From positions 1 to 7,158 of the forward strand of contig CAIWHI010000068.1 of the NCBI GenBank assembly GCA_903912435.1: DNA of 7,158 bases, given 5' to 3'. A program made the translations under genes and the position numbers. Shown here piece by piece: positions 5,580-7,158 of this stretch. Origin of the DNA: an uncultured Bacteroidota bacterium. GTDB taxonomy: Bacteria; Bacteroidota; Bacteroidia; Chitinophagales; Chitinophagaceae. The number at the start of each line of letters is the position of its first letter. Position 1 is the stretch's first letter. Under the pieces are notes generated by a model, which did not search any database, was not told where the DNA came from, and saw nothing but the letters and a program-made list of their open reading frames with translations.

Positions 5580-5608
5580 AAATAAAAGCAATTTACCTGC
5601 TTTTATTT
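5580..5608 (-). promoter_or_regulatory. Stem-loop in the leader of the YtxH operon
   Basis: An 11-bp perfect stem (AAATAAAAGCA with TGCTTTTATTT) with a seven-base loop lies between the proposed -7 element and the ATG at 5565. On the minus strand it is at the very 5' end of the predicted transcript and its last arm is U-rich. It could stabilise the mRNA, attenuate transcription, or be a leftover terminator. Confidence 0.5.
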
Positions 5609-5614
5609 GCTAAA

Positions 5615-5622
5615 CAAAGGTA
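5615..5622 (-). promoter_or_regulatory. Putative -7 promoter element for the YtxH operon
   Basis: The minus strand reads TACCTTTG, fitting TAnnTTTG, 49 bases before the ATG at 5565. No TTG is found at the expected -33 distance. An imperfect operator-like inverted repeat, TCACT/AGTGA at 5655-5670, lies about 30 bases upstream. Confidence 0.45.
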
Positions 5623-5712
5623 GCTATTCTGCTTTTGCTGTAGCTTGATCGGTATCACTATTGCCAGTGACCCACATCAATTTGCCACGGATATAACATT
5701 ATATTCTGTTAA

Positions 5713-5749
5713 ATAAAATGGTCTGACCCTTAGAGCCAGACCATTTTAT
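5713..5749 (-). terminator. Hairpin terminator after the ABC-F gene
   Basis: A 13-bp perfect stem (core AAAATGGTCTG with CAGACCATTTT) with an 11-base loop starts 27 bases after the ABC-F stop codon. In the minus direction the right arm ends in TTTTATTT, as expected for a factor-independent terminator. The symmetrical T-rich/A-rich ends could also stop transcription on the other strand. Confidence 0.75.
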
Positions 5750-5776
5750 GATGTCTTGTTAATTATGTTTTACCAT

Positions 5777-7158
5777 TTACGAAAGTATGCCATTATACAT
5801 TTCCTTCCTTAGTGCTTTAATACGGTCATTGGTCATATACTCATCAAAACTCATTTCCCTGTCAATAAGGCCATTAGGCGTAATTTCCAGTATGCGGTTG
5901 GCAACTGTATTAGCCAACTCATGGTCACGGCTGGTAAACAGGATAGTGCCCCTAAAATCCTTCATGCCATTGTTGAGGGCTGTAATACTTTCAAGGTCAA
6001 GGTGGTTGGTAGGCTCATCAAGCATCAGCACATTGCCCTTCATCATCATCATACGGCTAAACATGCAACGCATTTTTTCGCCTCCGCTCAATACACTTGA
6101 TTTTTTCAGGGTTTCTTCGCCAGTAAACAGCATCCTGCCTAGGAAACCACGTATAAATGTTTCGTCTTTTTCTTCTGAATATTGCCTTAACCAATCAATA
6201 AGGTTATTGCCATCATTTTCGAAATAAGATGAGTTGTCAGAAGGCAGGTAAGTAGGAGTAACGGTTACGCCCCACTTGAATGAGCCTTCATATTCCTTGT
6301 CTTCGCCTGAAAGGATGCTATAGAAAGCCCTTGTAGCCAATGAGTTGGAAGAAATGACTGCTACTTTTTGGCCGCGTTTAAGATCGAAAGTGATGTCTTT
6401 AAATAGTAATTCACCATGTTCGGTCTTGCCTAGTTTCACACCTTCTAATATCTGATCGCCAGCTTCGCGCACCTGGTTGTTGAACAGGATTGCAGGATAT
6501 TTACGGTTAGATGGACGCATTTCATCCAGCTTAATCTTATCCAATGCTTTTTTACGACTGGTAGCCTGCTTAGACTTAGATGCATTGGCCGAGAAACGGG
6601 CAATGAACTCCTTCAATTCGGCAATCTTATCTTCAGCTTTCTTATTCTGGTCGCCGCGTTGTTTCAGCAACAACTGGCTACTTTCGTACCAGAATGTATA
6701 GTTACCCGTATAAACATTAATCTTACCGAAGTCAATATCAGCAACGTGGGTACACACAGTATCGAGGAAGTGACGATCGTGGGATACAACCAATACTATC
6801 TTGTCGTAGTCGGCAAGGAAGTTCTCCAGCCAGGTAATGGTTTCAAGGTCAAGATCATTGGTAGGCTCATCCAGCAACAGGATGTCAGGATTGCCAAATA
6901 ATGCCTGTGCCAATAGCACCCTTACTTTTTGGTTACCATCCAGTTCTTTCAATAACCTGTTGTGGTATTCTTCTTTAATGCCCAGATTGCTGAGTAGGGT
7001 AGCAGCATCGCTTTCGGCATTCCAACCATCCATTTCGGCAAACAAACCTTCTAGTTCGCCAGCTTTATGACCATCTTCCTCGGTAAAATCTTCCTTGGCA
7101 TAGATGGCATCTTTGGCTTTCATTACATCATAAAGTACTGTATTGCCACGGATTACAG
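5777..7158 (-). CDS. ABC-F family ATPase, YbiT-like, N-terminus cut by the window edge
   Basis: ABC-F proteins are soluble twin-ATPase proteins that bind the ribosomal E site and modulate translation. The frame runs open to the right edge; residues VIRGNTVLYDV precede the first in-window Met at 7123, so the true start and the first Walker A are missing. Counting from that Met: NBD1 signature region LDGNQ (61-65), Walker B ILLLDEP (81-87), SHD switch (114-116); the inter-domain linker with FIARFSANASKSKQATSR (173-190), highly typical of the family; NBD2 with a Walker A position reading VISSNSLATR (256-265), signature LSGGE (345-349), Walker B VLMLDEP (365-371) and TSRDH (397-401). No transmembrane segments occur. 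The missing Walker A Lys/Gly in NBD2 and the unusual NBD1 signature seem, from memory, shared by related Firmicutes and Bacteroidota proteins rather than damage. A hairpin terminator follows. Confidence 0.93.
   Translation of the reverse strand, partial: VIRGNTVLYDVMKAKDAIYAKEDFTEEDGHKAGELEGLFAEMDGWNAESDAATLLSNLGIKEEYHNRLLKELDGNQKVRVLLAQALFGNPDILLLDEPTNDLDLETITWLENFLADYDKIVLVVSHDRHFLDTVCTHVADIDFGKINVYTGNYTFWYESSQLLLKQRGDQNKKAEDKIAELKEFIARFSANASKSKQATSRKKALDKIKLDEMRPSNRKYPAILFNNQVREAGDQILEGVKLGKTEHGELLFKDITFDLKRGQKVAVISSNSLATRAFYSILSGEDKEYEGSFKWGVTVTPTYLPSDNSSYFENDGNNLIDWLRQYSEEKDETFIRGFLGRMLFTGEETLKKSSVLSGGEKMRCMFSRMMMMKGNVLMLDEPTNHLDLESITALNNGMKDFRGTILFTSRDHELANTVANRILEITPNGLIDREMSFDEYMTNDRIKALRKEMYNGILS

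Noticed and set aside
5694..5711. TAACA/TGTTA inverted repeat between the YtxH promoter and the ABC-F terminator
   Set aside because: Only five pairs in AT-rich DNA, with no second copy or promoter overlap, so chance is likely.
5787..6227. Long plus-strand frame opposite the ABC-F gene
   Set aside because: Antisense shadow of NBD2; the minus-strand frame has unmistakable ABC motifs.
1..7158. CRISPR array, tRNA or rRNA genes, transposase or integrase
   Set aside because: No regularly spaced repeats, no cloverleaf-like segments and no recombinase motifs were seen on either strand.

Overview
The window looks like a piece of a Bacteroidota chromosome, probably of the Chitinophagaceae/Sphingobacteriales kind. 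This is inferred from moderate-to-low GC, A-rich leaders without clear Shine-Dalgarno sequences, secreted proteins of the form MKK...AQ, several matches to the Bacteroidota -7 promoter element TAnnTTTG, and the family set (DUF1573, YtxH, a GT9 transferase, a YbiT-like ABC-F protein).

Layout. Positions 1-345 hold the 5' part of a minus-strand gene whose 3' end lies beyond the left edge. Its protein carries the FVLDIRGST motif of class III nucleotide cyclases. The N-terminal coding signal seems split between two frames at a run of seven A/T bases. A very AT-rich spacer with short repeats follows (346-566). Next come two minus-strand housekeeping genes: a YrdC/TsaC-type threonylcarbamoyl-AMP synthase (567-1136), downstream of a GT9 heptosyltransferase-like gene (about 1207-2208). 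A divergent promoter region (2218-2510) leads to three plus-strand genes for secreted DUF1573 proteins (2511-4141). The third is set off by a strong hairpin terminator. After a second strong terminator and a 321-bp spacer holding a G/C-rich repeat relic and a well-formed promoter, there is a secreted Cys-rich protein of unknown function (4463-5053). It is tail-to-tail, with one base between stop codons, with a minus-strand pair of YtxH-domain genes (5055-5565). The window ends inside a minus-strand ABC-F ATPase gene (5777 to the right edge).

How the genes fit together. YrdC (tRNA t6A) and ABC-F (ribosome-associated ATPase) are translation-related core genes. The GT9 protein probably builds LPS or another surface glycan, and the DUF1573 set, the Cys-rich protein and the YtxH pair are envelope or stress-type proteins. 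Nothing here except the left-edge cyclase looks like part of an accessory or defence system. That cyclase, in an AT-rich stretch next to core genes, is the best candidate for something new: it could belong to a cyclic-nucleotide signalling or Pycsar-like module. The rest of the gene and any effector lie outside the window, so this cannot be settled here.
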